This document shows positions 1 through 7,795 of a stretch of 23,619 bases of DNA, piece by piece; positions within the stretch are counted from its first letter, which is position 1; each line of letters begins with the position of its first letter. The stretch covers positions 1 through 23,619 of the forward strand of contig CAJBLC010000059.1 in NCBI GenBank assembly GCA_903953805.1. Reading direction: 5' to 3'. The notes below the pieces were generated by a model, which was given only the letters and a program-made list of their open reading frames with translations, was not told the origin of the DNA and ran no database searches. The translations under genes were made by a program, and so were the position numbers. This stretch comes from an uncultured Actinomycetes bacterium (lineage in GTDB: Bacteria; Actinomycetota; Actinomycetes; Nanopelagicales; Nanopelagicaceae).

Positions 1-43
1 CGAAATCACCGAAAAAGTCAGCCCTCCGCCATAAGATCGGCAC
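1..43. other. Left-edge non-coding stretch
   Basis: No coding region is visible here. The only recognisable element is the -10-like box at 32-37 just before the first gene. Whatever lies upstream is outside the window. Confidence 0.5.
32..37 (+). promoter_or_regulatory. -10 box of the DUF3263 gene
   Basis: TAAGAT ends 6 nt before the ATG at 44. A transcript starting 6-8 nt after the box would begin at the start codon, so a leaderless mRNA is predicted. No clear -35 is visible. Confidence 0.55.
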
Positions 44-328
44 ATGGAAAATCAGGCGCTACATAGTGAGGAAGCTGCATCTGCGCAGGCCCTCACCGAA
101 CTCGAAGTTCGTATCTTGGATTTCGAACGCCAGTGGTGGCGCTATGCCGGTGCGAAGGAATCCGCGATCAAGGAGCTCTTTGACCTGACCCCGCCTTCGT
201 ATTATCAACTCCTCAACAATCTCATCGATCGAGATGATGCGCTCCTCGCACAGCCAATGCTGGTCAAGCGCCTGCGCCGACTCCGTGAAGCGCGCACAAC
301 CCAGCGCACCGCTGGCTTCTCTCTCTAA
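44..328 (+). CDS. DUF3263 family protein
   Basis: A 94-residue protein covering the whole DUF3263 domain, a family found essentially only in Actinobacteria and of unknown biochemical role. Recognisable family features are the DFERQWWRYAGAKE block (about residues 26-39), the ELFDLTPPSYYQLLNNLID block (44-62) and the basic PMLVKRLRRLR tail (71-81). The YYQ-containing segment looks like a helix-turn-helix-type helical region, so nucleic-acid binding is possible but is inference. In other actinobacteria the gene often sits beside a LytR-CpsA-Psr envelope gene; here the next gene is a CBS membrane protein 21 bp downstream. The ATG is supported by the -10 box at 32-37. The family call is firm; the function is unknown. 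Confidence 0.9.
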   Translation: MENQALHSEEAASAQALTELEVRILDFERQWWRYAGAKESAIKELFDLTPPSYYQLLNNLIDRDDALLAQPMLVKRLRRLREARTTQRTAGFSL

Positions 329-334
329 TTTCTT

Positions 335-342
335 TATACTTT
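335..342 (+). promoter_or_regulatory. -10 box of the CNNM/CBS gene
   Basis: TATACTTT contains two overlapping registers, TATACT (335-340) and TACTTT (337-342), ending 9 and 7 nt before the ATG at 350. A leaderless or nearly leaderless transcript is predicted. Confidence 0.55.
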
Positions 343-349
343 AAGGGTC

Positions 350-1669
350 ATGGAAACCGGCAGTAGTAGCCAACTCTCGCTCGATATCGGGCTCGTCCTG
401 GTCTTTATCCTTCTCGCTGGAATCTTCGTAGCTGCTGAGATTGCACTTATCTCGCTCCGTGAATCTCAAATTCGCCAACTCGAATCGACCGGTAAGCGCG
501 GTGCTCGAGTCGCAGACCTTGCCAAGAACCCGAACCGTTTTCTCGCCGCCGCTCAAGTTGGTGTCACCTTCTGCGGCTTCCTCTCTGCTGCCCTTGGCGC
601 CGATCGCATTGGAACTGATTTCGTTATTCCGCAATTGGAGAAATGGGGAGTAAGCCATGGCCTTGCTACCTTAATCTCACTCGTTGGCCTTACAACGATC
701 ATCGCGTACATCTCGCTCGTCTTTGGCGAGCTCGTCCCGAAGCGATTGGCGCTTTATCGGACCGAGCAGATTGCGCTCGCTGCCGCTCCCATTATTGATC
801 GCATTGCTCGCATCTTTGCGCCAACTATCTGGTTGTTATCAAAATCAACGGATACCATCGTCAAACTCTTTGGTATTAAACCTGAAGAAGTGCGCGGTCA
901 GATCTCGGAATCTGAGCTTGTTGATTTAGTTACTGGCCATAATGCGCTCACTATTGAGGAGCGCGATATTTTAGAAGATGTCTTTAACGCGGGTGATCTC
1001 TCACTCCACGAGATTATGGTCCCTCGTATCGAAGTTGATTTTCTCGATGTTGCTCTCACTATTGCAGAAGCGAAGAAATTTGCGATTGAGACAGCGCATT
1101 CTCGCTATCCAGTAACTCGCGGATCTAGTGATGAAGTGATCGGCTTCTTACATATTCGAGATCTCCTCAAATTAGGGGAGAGCGATTCCACAAAGAGCAT
1201 TCTCGAATATATGCGTCCGATTGTTTATCTGCCAGGAACAAAGGGTGTGCTACCTGCTCTCACTGAGATGCGTAGCAAGCGGTCGCATATCGCAGTTGTC
1301 TTAGATGAGTACGGTGGCACAGATGGCATCGTCACTCTCGAAGATCTCGTTGAATGTTTCGTCGGTGATATCCACGATGAATATGACGCGGTAATTGGTG
1401 AGGTCACTGCGCAATCCAAGGTCGGTGACTTTGAGGTCGATGCCTTGATCTCACTCGAAGATCTCTACGAACAGACCGAGATCGCTCTGCCAGAAGGCCC
1501 TTATGAGACTGCGGGTGGCTTCGTAATGCACTCATTAGGCCGCATTCCCGAGCCTCATGATCTCGTGGAAATCCCTGGAATTAAGGTGACCGTACTGACC
1601 GTCGAAGGTAAGCGCGCCGGTCAATTACTGATCTCGCGGAGTGAATGGAAAGATACCTCCCATGAGTAA
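350..1669 (+). CDS. CNNM/CorC-type membrane protein with CBS pair
   Basis: A 439-residue hemolysin C/CorC (UPF0053) family protein. The N-terminal DUF21/CNNM membrane domain spans about residues 10-195: a first hydrophobic helix, then the AAEIALISLRESQI motif, and further hydrophobic segments at about 70-85, 102-125 and 140-165. Two CBS domains follow (about 215-345) with the characteristic DEYGGTDGIVTLEDLVE stretch, and a CorC_HlyC transporter-associated domain ends the protein. Members are linked to magnesium or other divalent-cation efflux and homeostasis, with the CBS pair sensing nucleotides. The annotation 'hemolysin' is historical. The gene ends inside trpS with an 8-bp overlap, so the two are probably co-transcribed. 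Length is normal for the family. Substrate is not determinable from sequence. Confidence 0.9.
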   Translation: METGSSSQLSLDIGLVLVFILLAGIFVAAEIALISLRESQIRQLESTGKRGARVADLAKNPNRFLAAAQVGVTFCGFLSAALGADRIGTDFVIPQLEKWGVSHGLATLISLVGLTTIIAYISLVFGELVPKRLALYRTEQIALAAAPIIDRIARIFAPTIWLLSKSTDTIVKLFGIKPEEVRGQISESELVDLVTGHNALTIEERDILEDVFNAGDLSLHEIMVPRIEVDFLDVALTIAEAKKFAIETAHSRYPVTRGSSDEVIGFLHIRDLLKLGESDSTKSILEYMRPIVYLPGTKGVLPALTEMRSKRSHIAVVLDEYGGTDGIVTLEDLVECFVGDIHDEYDAVIGEVTAQSKVGDFEVDALISLEDLYEQTEIALPEGPYETAGGFVMHSLGRIPEPHDLVEIPGIKVTVLTVEGKRAGQLLISRSEWKDTSHE

Positions 1670-2666
1670 GGCACGAGCTCTCTCCGGCATCCAGCCAACC
1701 AGTGGCTCTTTTCACCTTGGAAATTATTTGGGTGCAGTTCGCCAGTGGGTAGAACTTCAAGATTCTCACGATACCTACTACTGCGTTGTTGACCTTCACT
1801 CACTGACATCTGGTGTCGATCCAGTAAAACTCCGCGAATCGACTCTTGCATCAGTAGCACAGTTGATTGCACTTGGAATTGATCCAGAGAAGTCAACGCT
1901 CTTTATTCAATCTCATGTTCATGCCCATAACCAACTGGGTTGGGTCATGGAATGCCTCACTGGCTTTGGCGAAGCATCTCGTATGACCCAGTTCAAAGAT
2001 AAGTCAGCGAAGAGTGGCAGCGACCGTACCGTTGTCGGACTCTTTACCTATCCTATGTTGATGGCTGCGGATATCTTGCTCTACCAACCACAATATGTTC
2101 CGGTCGGTGAAGATCAACGTCAACATATTGAACTCGCTCGCGACCTGGCGATTCGTTTTAACTCTTCCTACAAAGATATCTTTAAAGTTCCAGAGGGCTA
2201 TATTCTCAAAGCTGGCGCAAAGATCTATGACCTCCAAGATCCAACATCAAAGATGTCTAAATCGGCAGAGTCAGCATCAGGATTGATTGAACTCCTTGAT
2301 TCATCAACAGCAAATACCAAGAAGATTAAGAGCGCCACAACCGATGCTGGTCGCGAAGTGAAATTTGATAGCGCAAATAAGCCAGGTATCTCAAACCTGC
2401 TCACTATCCATTCCGCGCTCTCGGGTAGATCGATCGCAGAACTTGAAGTTGAGTTTGATGGCAAAGGCTATGGTGACTTTAAAGGCGCCGTTGCAGAAGT
2501 TGTTACTTCACACCTCGATCCGATTCGCGAACGCACCAATGAACTTCTTCAAGATAAGGGTGAACTCACTCGCTTGCTCAAGATTGGGGCGGAGAAGGCA
2601 GCCGCTGTCGCTGACGAGACTGTGCGCCTTGCCTACGATGCCTTGGGGTTGATTCCACGTGGCTAG
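1662..2666 (+). CDS. trpS: Tryptophanyl-tRNA synthetase
   Basis: A 334-residue class I aminoacyl-tRNA synthetase charging tRNA-Trp in the cytoplasm. The protein opens with the typical ALSGIQPTSGSFHLGNYLGA block, whose HLGN is the HIGH-type signature. The KMSKS loop is present intact at about residues 197-201, and YQPQYVPVGEDQRQH is the usual substrate-site block. The ATG at 1662 is chosen because the family begins here; a GTG 21 bp upstream would add unconserved residues. The start lies inside the preceding stop region (ATGAGTAA, 8-bp overlap), so translation is probably coupled to the CNNM/CBS gene. A weak purine-rich run (GGAAAGA) lies within that gene, too far for an ideal Shine-Dalgarno site. 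Confidence 0.97.
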   Translation: MSKARALSGIQPTSGSFHLGNYLGAVRQWVELQDSHDTYYCVVDLHSLTSGVDPVKLRESTLASVAQLIALGIDPEKSTLFIQSHVHAHNQLGWVMECLTGFGEASRMTQFKDKSAKSGSDRTVVGLFTYPMLMAADILLYQPQYVPVGEDQRQHIELARDLAIRFNSSYKDIFKVPEGYILKAGAKIYDLQDPTSKMSKSAESASGLIELLDSSTANTKKIKSATTDAGREVKFDSANKPGISNLLTIHSALSGRSIAELEVEFDGKGYGDFKGAVAEVVTSHLDPIRERTNELLQDKGELTRLLKIGAEKAAAVADETVRLAYDALGLIPRG

Positions 2667-3675
2667 CCGTCGTTGGCTTATCCCGATAACCGCTTCCATC
2701 GCTCTCCTCTCTGCCTCTGTCTCACCAGTCCAAGCCGCACCATCGGTAAAGATCGCAATTGCCTACGATGTGGGTGGCCGTGGCGATCGATCAGAGAATG
2801 ATGCAGTAGCTATGGGCGTGGATTTGGCGAAGAAGAATCTCAAACTCACCGCACTCGATATTCGCGAGATGGTGACTGATGGCAGCGAGAAGGATCGAAG
2901 TCGACGTCTACGTTTTCTCGCTAATGCCGGCTATTCAACGATTATCGCGGTCGGTAGCGGCTATGAAAAAGCGGTAAGCACCGTGAGCTTGGAATTTCCA
3001 GATCTCAACTTTGCCATCATTGATAATGGCAATATCTCAAATCTCAATGTGGAATCACTTATCTTCGATACACAACAAGGTGCTTACCTTGCTGGTGTGT
3101 TAGCTGCCATTGCGAGCAAAAGCAACAAAATTGGATTCTTAGGCGATGTCACCTTTGTCACCTCACCAGCTCAAGCGGCAGCATTTACACAAGGCGCGAA
3201 GTCGATCAAACCAAAGATCTCAGTTGTGGTGAATATTCCAGTCACCAACTCACCAGCAATTGGAATTGCCACCATGCACAGCGCTGGCGTTGATGTGCTC
3301 TACTCAAATTGGATTACGAACTCATCACTCTTAGATTCAGTGATCGCACTCAATACTAAGAAAGAGCCATTGAAACTTATCGGTGTGCTTCCTGATCAAT
3401 ATTGGCTTCAATCATCTCGTTCCAAAGGCATTCTGATCGGTGCATTTACCAAGCATCTCGAATCCGCGGCTTACGATGCGATTTGGTATGCGACCAAAGG
3501 CCAAACACTCGGTGATGTGCTCTCAACCAATCCAAATATTTATGGAAAGCTCTACTCCGTCAATGAAGCTGGAATTGGAATGGCGCTGACCGGTGACGGT
3601 CAGGCTTACTCCGCTCTCATTAAATCAGTCAGTTCACTTCTCAAAGCAGGCAAAGTTAAAATCGCTTCCTTCTGA
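2659..3675 (+). CDS. BMP-family (PnrA/Med-like) secreted binding protein
   Basis: A 338-residue periplasmic-binding-fold protein of the basic membrane protein family, which includes nucleoside-binding PnrA/BmpA lipoproteins and B. subtilis Med. Residues 1-26 form a Sec signal peptide ending SPVQA, followed by the mature start APSVK. There is no lipobox cysteine, unusual for a binding protein in a cell without an outer membrane. The family block YDVGGRGDRSEND (about 34-46) has Glu where relatives usually have Phe (SFND). The later family blocks covering residues 85-160 and 240-330 are present. The GTG start overlaps the trpS stop by 8 bp. No ABC permease or ATPase gene is adjacent. The convergent neighbours are nucleoside phosphorylase and sugar mutase, so nucleoside binding is tempting but unproven. 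Confidence 0.85.
   Translation: MASRRWLIPITASIALLSASVSPVQAAPSVKIAIAYDVGGRGDRSENDAVAMGVDLAKKNLKLTALDIREMVTDGSEKDRSRRLRFLANAGYSTIIAVGSGYEKAVSTVSLEFPDLNFAIIDNGNISNLNVESLIFDTQQGAYLAGVLAAIASKSNKIGFLGDVTFVTSPAQAAAFTQGAKSIKPKISVVVNIPVTNSPAIGIATMHSAGVDVLYSNWITNSSLLDSVIALNTKKEPLKLIGVLPDQYWLQSSRSKGILIGAFTKHLESAAYDAIWYATKGQTLGDVLSTNPNIYGKLYSVNEAGIGMALTGDGQAYSALIKSVSSLLKAGKVKIASF
3606..3675. other. 70-bp antiparallel coding overlap
   Basis: The last 70 bp of the BMP gene (+ strand stop TGA at 3673-3675) overlap the last 70 bp of the phosphohexomutase gene (- strand stop TAA at 3608-3606). Both C-terminal tails look like genuine family ends, so both strands appear coding here. Confidence 0.8.
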
Positions 3676-5237
3676 GGCGCACAGAGTTCGATATAACACT
3701 TCATCTTCGCCTCAGTTCCACTAGGGCGAATAATCACGCGTAAATTCGGACCAAACCAGTAGCGCAGACCATTTGTTGGGGGTAGGCCATCGGTTGGGCG
3801 TTCAAGATCATCTGCTTGCGTGAGGGCGAAGCCACCGATCGATTGAGGTGGATTCTTTCGCAGACGAGCAAGCAAGGTATCAACCTGAGCGATGCTATTG
3901 ACGCGAATTGAGATCTGTTCGGTCGCATGGAAGCCATAGGTCGACCAGATCTCATCGAGGTAATCAGCCATCGTGCGGCCTTCAGCCTTTAATTCACCGG
4001 CACATTGAGCGATCATCAGCGCTGCAGAGATGCCATCTTTATCGTTCACGCTAAGGGCATCGACTGCATAGCCGAGCGCTTCTTCGTAGCCATAGCGAAG
4101 GTTTGGAATCTTTGCCAACCATTTAAATCCAGTAAGTGTCTCGTGGAATTCGATGCCGTGTTTATCGGCAATCTTCTTCAAGATAGAAGATGAGACGATG
4201 GAGTTTCCAAATGCCTTGCCGATTGTTGAATCCTTCATGGTCGTTGCGATGTAGTGGCCCAAGATTGCCCCTACTTCATCACCGCGGAGCATTCGCCAAC
4301 CAGTGGCAGGATCATTGATTGCTGCGGCACAGCGATCAGCATCCGGATCATTAGCGATGACGATATCGGCATCAATCTTTCGCGCTAATGCGAGTGAGAG
4401 GTCAATGGCACCTGGTTCTTCTGGATTAGGAAATGCAACGGTTGGAAAGGCTGGATCAGGCAACTTCTGTTCTTCGACAAAGTGAATCTCTGAGAAACCA
4501 GCTGCTTTAAAGACTGCCTCAATACTTTCACTACCAACACCATGCATCGCGGAGTAGACGACCTTGAGCGGATTCTTGGAACGAGCAAGCGCTGCAGTTG
4601 CTGCTACATATTTGTTGAAGACATCATCGTTCAGAACGGTCCAGCCCCCCTGCTTCGGTGCCAGGTGATTGATCTTTGCGATCTCAGCAGCGATTTGAAT
4701 ATCTGCAGGTGGCACAATCTGCGAACCTGCATAACGAACGCCATCTACGACGCCACCGAGATAGACCTTGTAGCCATTATCTTGCGGTGGGTTGTGACTG
4801 GCAGTGACCATGATTCCAACGTCAGCGCCGAGCGCAGTTGTGGCATATGCCAAGACCGGGGTGGCCATAGGGCGGGGAAGAACGAAGACTTCCATGCCAG
4901 CGCCAGCGAATACTTCTGCACTCTCTTGAGTGAAATCTTCTGAGCCATATCGCGCATCGCGCCCGATGACGACCCTTGTGAGTCCACGAGCCTTCATATA
5001 GGCGGCGATTCCCGCTGCCGCGCGATGTACAACTGCACGATTCATGCAGGATGGGCCAGGGCCAATCGGTCCTCGGAGTCCGGCTGTTCCAAATTGCAAG
5101 AAGCCATTGAAGCACCGGCGTAGATCAATCTCATTTCCGTCATCGAGCCACTTCTGAAGCAGAGCGGCATCAGTGGCCGATGGATCAAGTGCAATCCACT
5201 GCGCAACTTCGGCGACGAGAGATTGATCGAGACTCAT
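3606..5237 (-). CDS. Phospho-sugar mutase (alpha-D-phosphohexomutase family)
   Basis: A 543-residue phosphoglucomutase/phosphomannomutase superfamily enzyme. Visible active-site elements are the catalytic serine loop TASHNPP with Ser147, the metal-binding DPDADR at 297-302, the sugar-binding loop GYEEALGYAV, and the phosphate-binding RPSGTEAKMKCY near the C-terminus. Its start overlaps the stop of the purine nucleoside phosphorylase gene as ATGA (4 bp), so the two are co-transcribed. A deoD-pmmB pair is also found in M. tuberculosis. PNP releases (deoxy)ribose 1-phosphate, so this protein may act as a phosphopentomutase feeding ribose 5-phosphate to central metabolism, rather than, or in addition to, acting on hexoses. 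Family is certain; substrate is inference. Confidence 0.93.
   Translation of the reverse strand: MSLDQSLVAEVAQWIALDPSATDAALLQKWLDDGNEIDLRRCFNGFLQFGTAGLRGPIGPGPSCMNRAVVHRAAAGIAAYMKARGLTRVVIGRDARYGSEDFTQESAEVFAGAGMEVFVLPRPMATPVLAYATTALGADVGIMVTASHNPPQDNGYKVYLGGVVDGVRYAGSQIVPPADIQIAAEIAKINHLAPKQGGWTVLNDDVFNKYVAATAALARSKNPLKVVYSAMHGVGSESIEAVFKAAGFSEIHFVEEQKLPDPAFPTVAFPNPEEPGAIDLSLALARKIDADIVIANDPDADRCAAAINDPATGWRMLRGDEVGAILGHYIATTMKDSTIGKAFGNSIVSSSILKKIADKHGIEFHETLTGFKWLAKIPNLRYGYEEALGYAVDALSVNDKDGISAALMIAQCAGELKAEGRTMADYLDEIWSTYGFHATEQISIRVNSIAQVDTLLARLRKNPPQSIGGFALTQADDLERPTDGLPPTNGLRYWFGPNLRVIIRPSGTEAKMKCYIELCAPQKEAILTLPALRSELTDLMRAE
3672..3715. terminator. Inverted repeat at BMP/mutase convergent junction
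   Basis: CTGAGGCG (3672-3679) is an exact inverted repeat of CGCCTCAG (3708-3715), giving an 8-bp stem with a 28-nt loop. The left arm contains the BMP stop codon; the whole structure lies in the coding end of the mutase gene. No T-tract follows on the plus strand. It is a candidate terminator or 3'-end processing structure, not a canonical intrinsic terminator. Confidence 0.3.
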
Positions 5238-6052
5238 AGTTGAGGAAGTACCTTTCCAAGGAGTTCGCCCATACGTCCGGCAGCGGCCTTACCGGCTGCC
5301 ATCACTTCTTCATGACTTAACTTTTCGCCAGTGACACCAGCTGCTGCATTCGTAACGAGGGAGATACCGAGTACTTCAGCACCGAGCGCGTGCGCAGCAA
5401 TTGCTTCTGGAACAGTGGACATGCCAACGAGATCAGCACCGAGTGTGCGGAGCATATTAATTTCTGCAGGTGTCTCATATGCCGGGCCACGCCAATGCAC
5501 ATAGACACCTTCGGCGAGTGAACTATCAGCACTCTTCACTATCTCGCGGATGCGCTTGCTATAAAGATCGGTGAGGTCAACAAAGTTTGCACCAATAAGT
5601 GGGCTAACACCGGTCATAGAGATATGGTCTCGAATGATGACAGGTTGACCAACGGAGTAATCGCGATTGATTCCACCGCAGGCATTTGTGAGAACAATGA
5701 CTTTGCAACCGGCTTTTACAGCGGTGCGTACGCCATGAACGACTGGCTCAATACCTTTACCCTCATAGAGATGGGTGCGACCGAGAAAGACGAGCGCATG
5801 AATCGTTCCATTCGGACCTTGGAGGTCATAGGAGCGAATAACTCCGCCATGGCCCGCAACAGTTGGTGCCAAGAAGCCAGGGAGATCTACTGCTGGGAAC
5901 TCATGGGTTGGGGTGCCAAGTGCATCAGCAGCCGAGATCCAGCCAGAGCCCATAACGAGCGCTACATGATGTGAGGCTTTGCCAGTTAGTTCAGCAAGCT
6001 TGTGCGCTGCAGATTCAGCGGTACCGATCGGGTCTTGATAGAGGTCGCTCAT
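5234..6052 (-). CDS. Purine nucleoside phosphorylase, trimeric class
   Basis: A 272-residue phosphorylase that cleaves purine (deoxy)nucleosides with phosphate to free base and (deoxy)ribose 1-phosphate. It belongs to the human PNP/PunA-like trimeric class: the phosphate-binding GSGW near residue 35, GRTHLYEG, TNACGGI, GPAYETPAEI, the VGMSTVPEAIAAHALG block and the TNAAAG base-recognition loop are all present. The Asn of TNAAAG, rather than Asp as in some specificities, fits 6-oxopurines such as inosine and guanosine. The gene has its own -10 box overlapping the accA stop codon and is followed by the mutase gene with a 4-bp overlap. Together they form a nucleoside salvage pair. Confidence 0.94.
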   Translation of the reverse strand: MSDLYQDPIGTAESAAHKLAELTGKASHHVALVMGSGWISAADALGTPTHEFPAVDLPGFLAPTVAGHGGVIRSYDLQGPNGTIHALVFLGRTHLYEGKGIEPVVHGVRTAVKAGCKVIVLTNACGGINRDYSVGQPVIIRDHISMTGVSPLIGANFVDLTDLYSKRIREIVKSADSSLAEGVYVHWRGPAYETPAEINMLRTLGADLVGMSTVPEAIAAHALGAEVLGISLVTNAAAGVTGEKLSHEEVMAAGKAAAGRMGELLGKVLPQL

Positions 6053-6058
6053 ACGAGC

Positions 6059-6064
6059 AATTTA
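6059..6064 (-). promoter_or_regulatory. -10 box of the PNP gene, built on the accA stop codon
   Basis: Reading the minus strand, TAAATT runs from 6064 to 6059 and its TAA is the accA stop codon. It ends exactly 6 nt before the ATG at 6052. A possible -35, TTGTGT (6088-6083), lies 18 nt upstream. This implies a leaderless transcript for the PNP-mutase pair separate from the acc operon. Confidence 0.5.
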
Positions 6065-7795
6065 GTCGGCATCCTCGATAAGACACAATGTTGCACCGCT
6101 GGCAACCGTTTCGCCAACGCTCACATTGAGCTTCTCAATGACGCCGTCGCGATGGGCGAGGAGTGGTTGCTCCATCTTCATCGCCTCTAGGACCACGATC
6201 AAATCACCGGTCTTTACGACTTCACCGTTGGCTTTGAGAATCTTGACGACAGTTCCCTGCATAGGGGAGTTGAGGGTATTGCCAGAGTTGCCACTTAAGA
6301 CATTCGACTTGATCTTGTGGCGGCGATGTTGCTCTTCTTCAGAGTGAACAACGACCTCAAAGCGCTTGCCATTTACCTCAGTAACGATCTTCTGAGAGAT
6401 GACCTTTGTGGTTGCCACGCCAGCCTTGTAAGAGAATGCTGGAATCTGATTATCAAATTCATTCTCGATATAACTGGTGTAGACCTTGAAATCTTCAACA
6501 TAGTTGGGATCTTCGAGAATCGCGCGATGGAATGGAAGCGCGGTTGCGAGTCCACCAATCTGGAATTCAGCGAGTGCGCGCTTCGCGCGAGCAATTGCTT
6601 CTTCACGTGTTGCTGCAGTGACAATTAACTTTGCAAGGAGTGAGTCGAAGTGCGAACCGATCGTATGGCCATAGTCGAAACCAGCATCGATACGAACACC
6701 TGGACCAGATGGAACTTCCCAGTTGGTGATTGTTCCAAGTGATGGCAAGAAGCCATTTCCTGGATCTTCACCGTTAATACGGAATTCAATGGAGTGGCCG
6801 CGGACAACAGGATCGACGGGATTGATCGCCTCACCAGATGCGATGCGGAATTGTTCACGGACCAGGTCGAGCCCGGTCACTTCTTCAGAGACTGGGTGTT
6901 CTACCTGCAGGCGAGTGTTGACTTCAAGGAATGAGATCGTGCCATCGATGCCGATGAGGAACTCGCAGGTACCGGCGCCGACGTAGCCCGCCTTCTTCAT
7001 GATCGCTTTACTTGATGCGTAGAGCTGCTCTTGTTGGGCAGGAGTCAGGAATGGTGCAGGGGCTTCTTCTACAAGTTTCTGATGGCGACGTTGCAATGAG
7101 CAGTCGCGGGTTGAGACAACCACCGCATTGCCGTGGCTATCGACTAATACCTGTGTCTCCACGTGGCGAGGCTTATCGAGATAGCGCTCAACGAAACATT
7201 CACCGCGACCAAAGCCGGTGATTGCCTCACGCACGGCAGAGGCGAAGAGCTCAGGAATCTCTTCAATCGTGCGAGCAACCTTTAGACCACGGCCACCACC
7301 ACCATGGGCAGCCTTAATCGCAACTGGTAGACCATGTTCTTTTGCAAAATCAATAATCTCTTGTGGGTCATCGACTGGGTCGATAGTTCCCGCAACGAGT
7401 GGTGCACCAACCTCTGCAGCAATCTTTCGGGCTGAGACTTTATCTCCCAAGAGGCGAATCGCATCTGGTGATGGCCCAATCCAGATCAGACCGGCATCGA
7501 TCACTTTTTGCGCGAAGTCAGCATTCTCCGAGAGGAAGCCGTAGCCAGGGTGCACTGCATCTGCTCCAGCAGTCTTCGCGATCGCAATAATCTTTGATTG
7601 GTCGAGATAACTCTCGGCAGCGGATAAGCCATTAAGCGCAAATGCTTCATCGGCGATGGCAACATGGAGCGCGTTGCGATCTTCATCGGAGTAAATGGTG
7701 ATCGATTTAATTCCATGGTCGCGGCAGGCACGAGCAACACGAACTGCGATCTCGCCGCGATTGGCGATCAGTACCGCTGTGATCTTCTTGCTCAT
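6062..7795 (-). CDS. accA: Acyl-CoA carboxylase alpha subunit (biotin carboxylase + BCCP)
   Basis: A 577-residue fusion of biotin carboxylase and biotin carboxyl carrier protein. It carboxylates its own biotin using ATP and bicarbonate, and the beta subunit passes the carboxyl group to acetyl-, propionyl- or longer acyl-CoA. Visible features are the N-terminal VLIANRGEIAVRV block, the ATP-grasp glycine-rich loop GGGGRGLKV, the active-site EVNTRLQVEHPVSEE, and the C-terminal carrier motif EAMKM with Lys540 as biotinylation site. The ATG at 7795 is chosen because it gives a 4-bp ATGA overlap with maf and matches the family start; an ATG at 7810 would add five unconserved residues. It is the last gene of accB-accE-maf-accA. 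Actinobacterial symbols vary (accA3, pccA, accC). Confidence 0.95.
   Translation of the reverse strand: MSKKITAVLIANRGEIAVRVARACRDHGIKSITIYSDEDRNALHVAIADEAFALNGLSAAESYLDQSKIIAIAKTAGADAVHPGYGFLSENADFAQKVIDAGLIWIGPSPDAIRLLGDKVSARKIAAEVGAPLVAGTIDPVDDPQEIIDFAKEHGLPVAIKAAHGGGGRGLKVARTIEEIPELFASAVREAITGFGRGECFVERYLDKPRHVETQVLVDSHGNAVVVSTRDCSLQRRHQKLVEEAPAPFLTPAQQEQLYASSKAIMKKAGYVGAGTCEFLIGIDGTISFLEVNTRLQVEHPVSEEVTGLDLVREQFRIASGEAINPVDPVVRGHSIEFRINGEDPGNGFLPSLGTITNWEVPSGPGVRIDAGFDYGHTIGSHFDSLLAKLIVTAATREEAIARAKRALAEFQIGGLATALPFHRAILEDPNYVEDFKVYTSYIENEFDNQIPAFSYKAGVATTKVISQKIVTEVNGKRFEVVVHSEEEQHRRHKIKSNVLSGNSGNTLNSPMQGTVVKILKANGEVVKTGDLIVVLEAMKMEQPLLAHRDGVIEKLNVSVGETVASGATLCLIEDAD

Noticed and set aside
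1641..1661. Earlier GTG start for trpS
   Set aside because: It adds seven residues not seen in the family and deepens the overlap; ATG at 1662 matches the conserved start.
4542..4943. 133-codon open frame on the plus strand opposite the mutase gene
   Set aside because: It is a shadow of a well-conserved enzyme gene; the translation shows no domain or ribosome-binding context.
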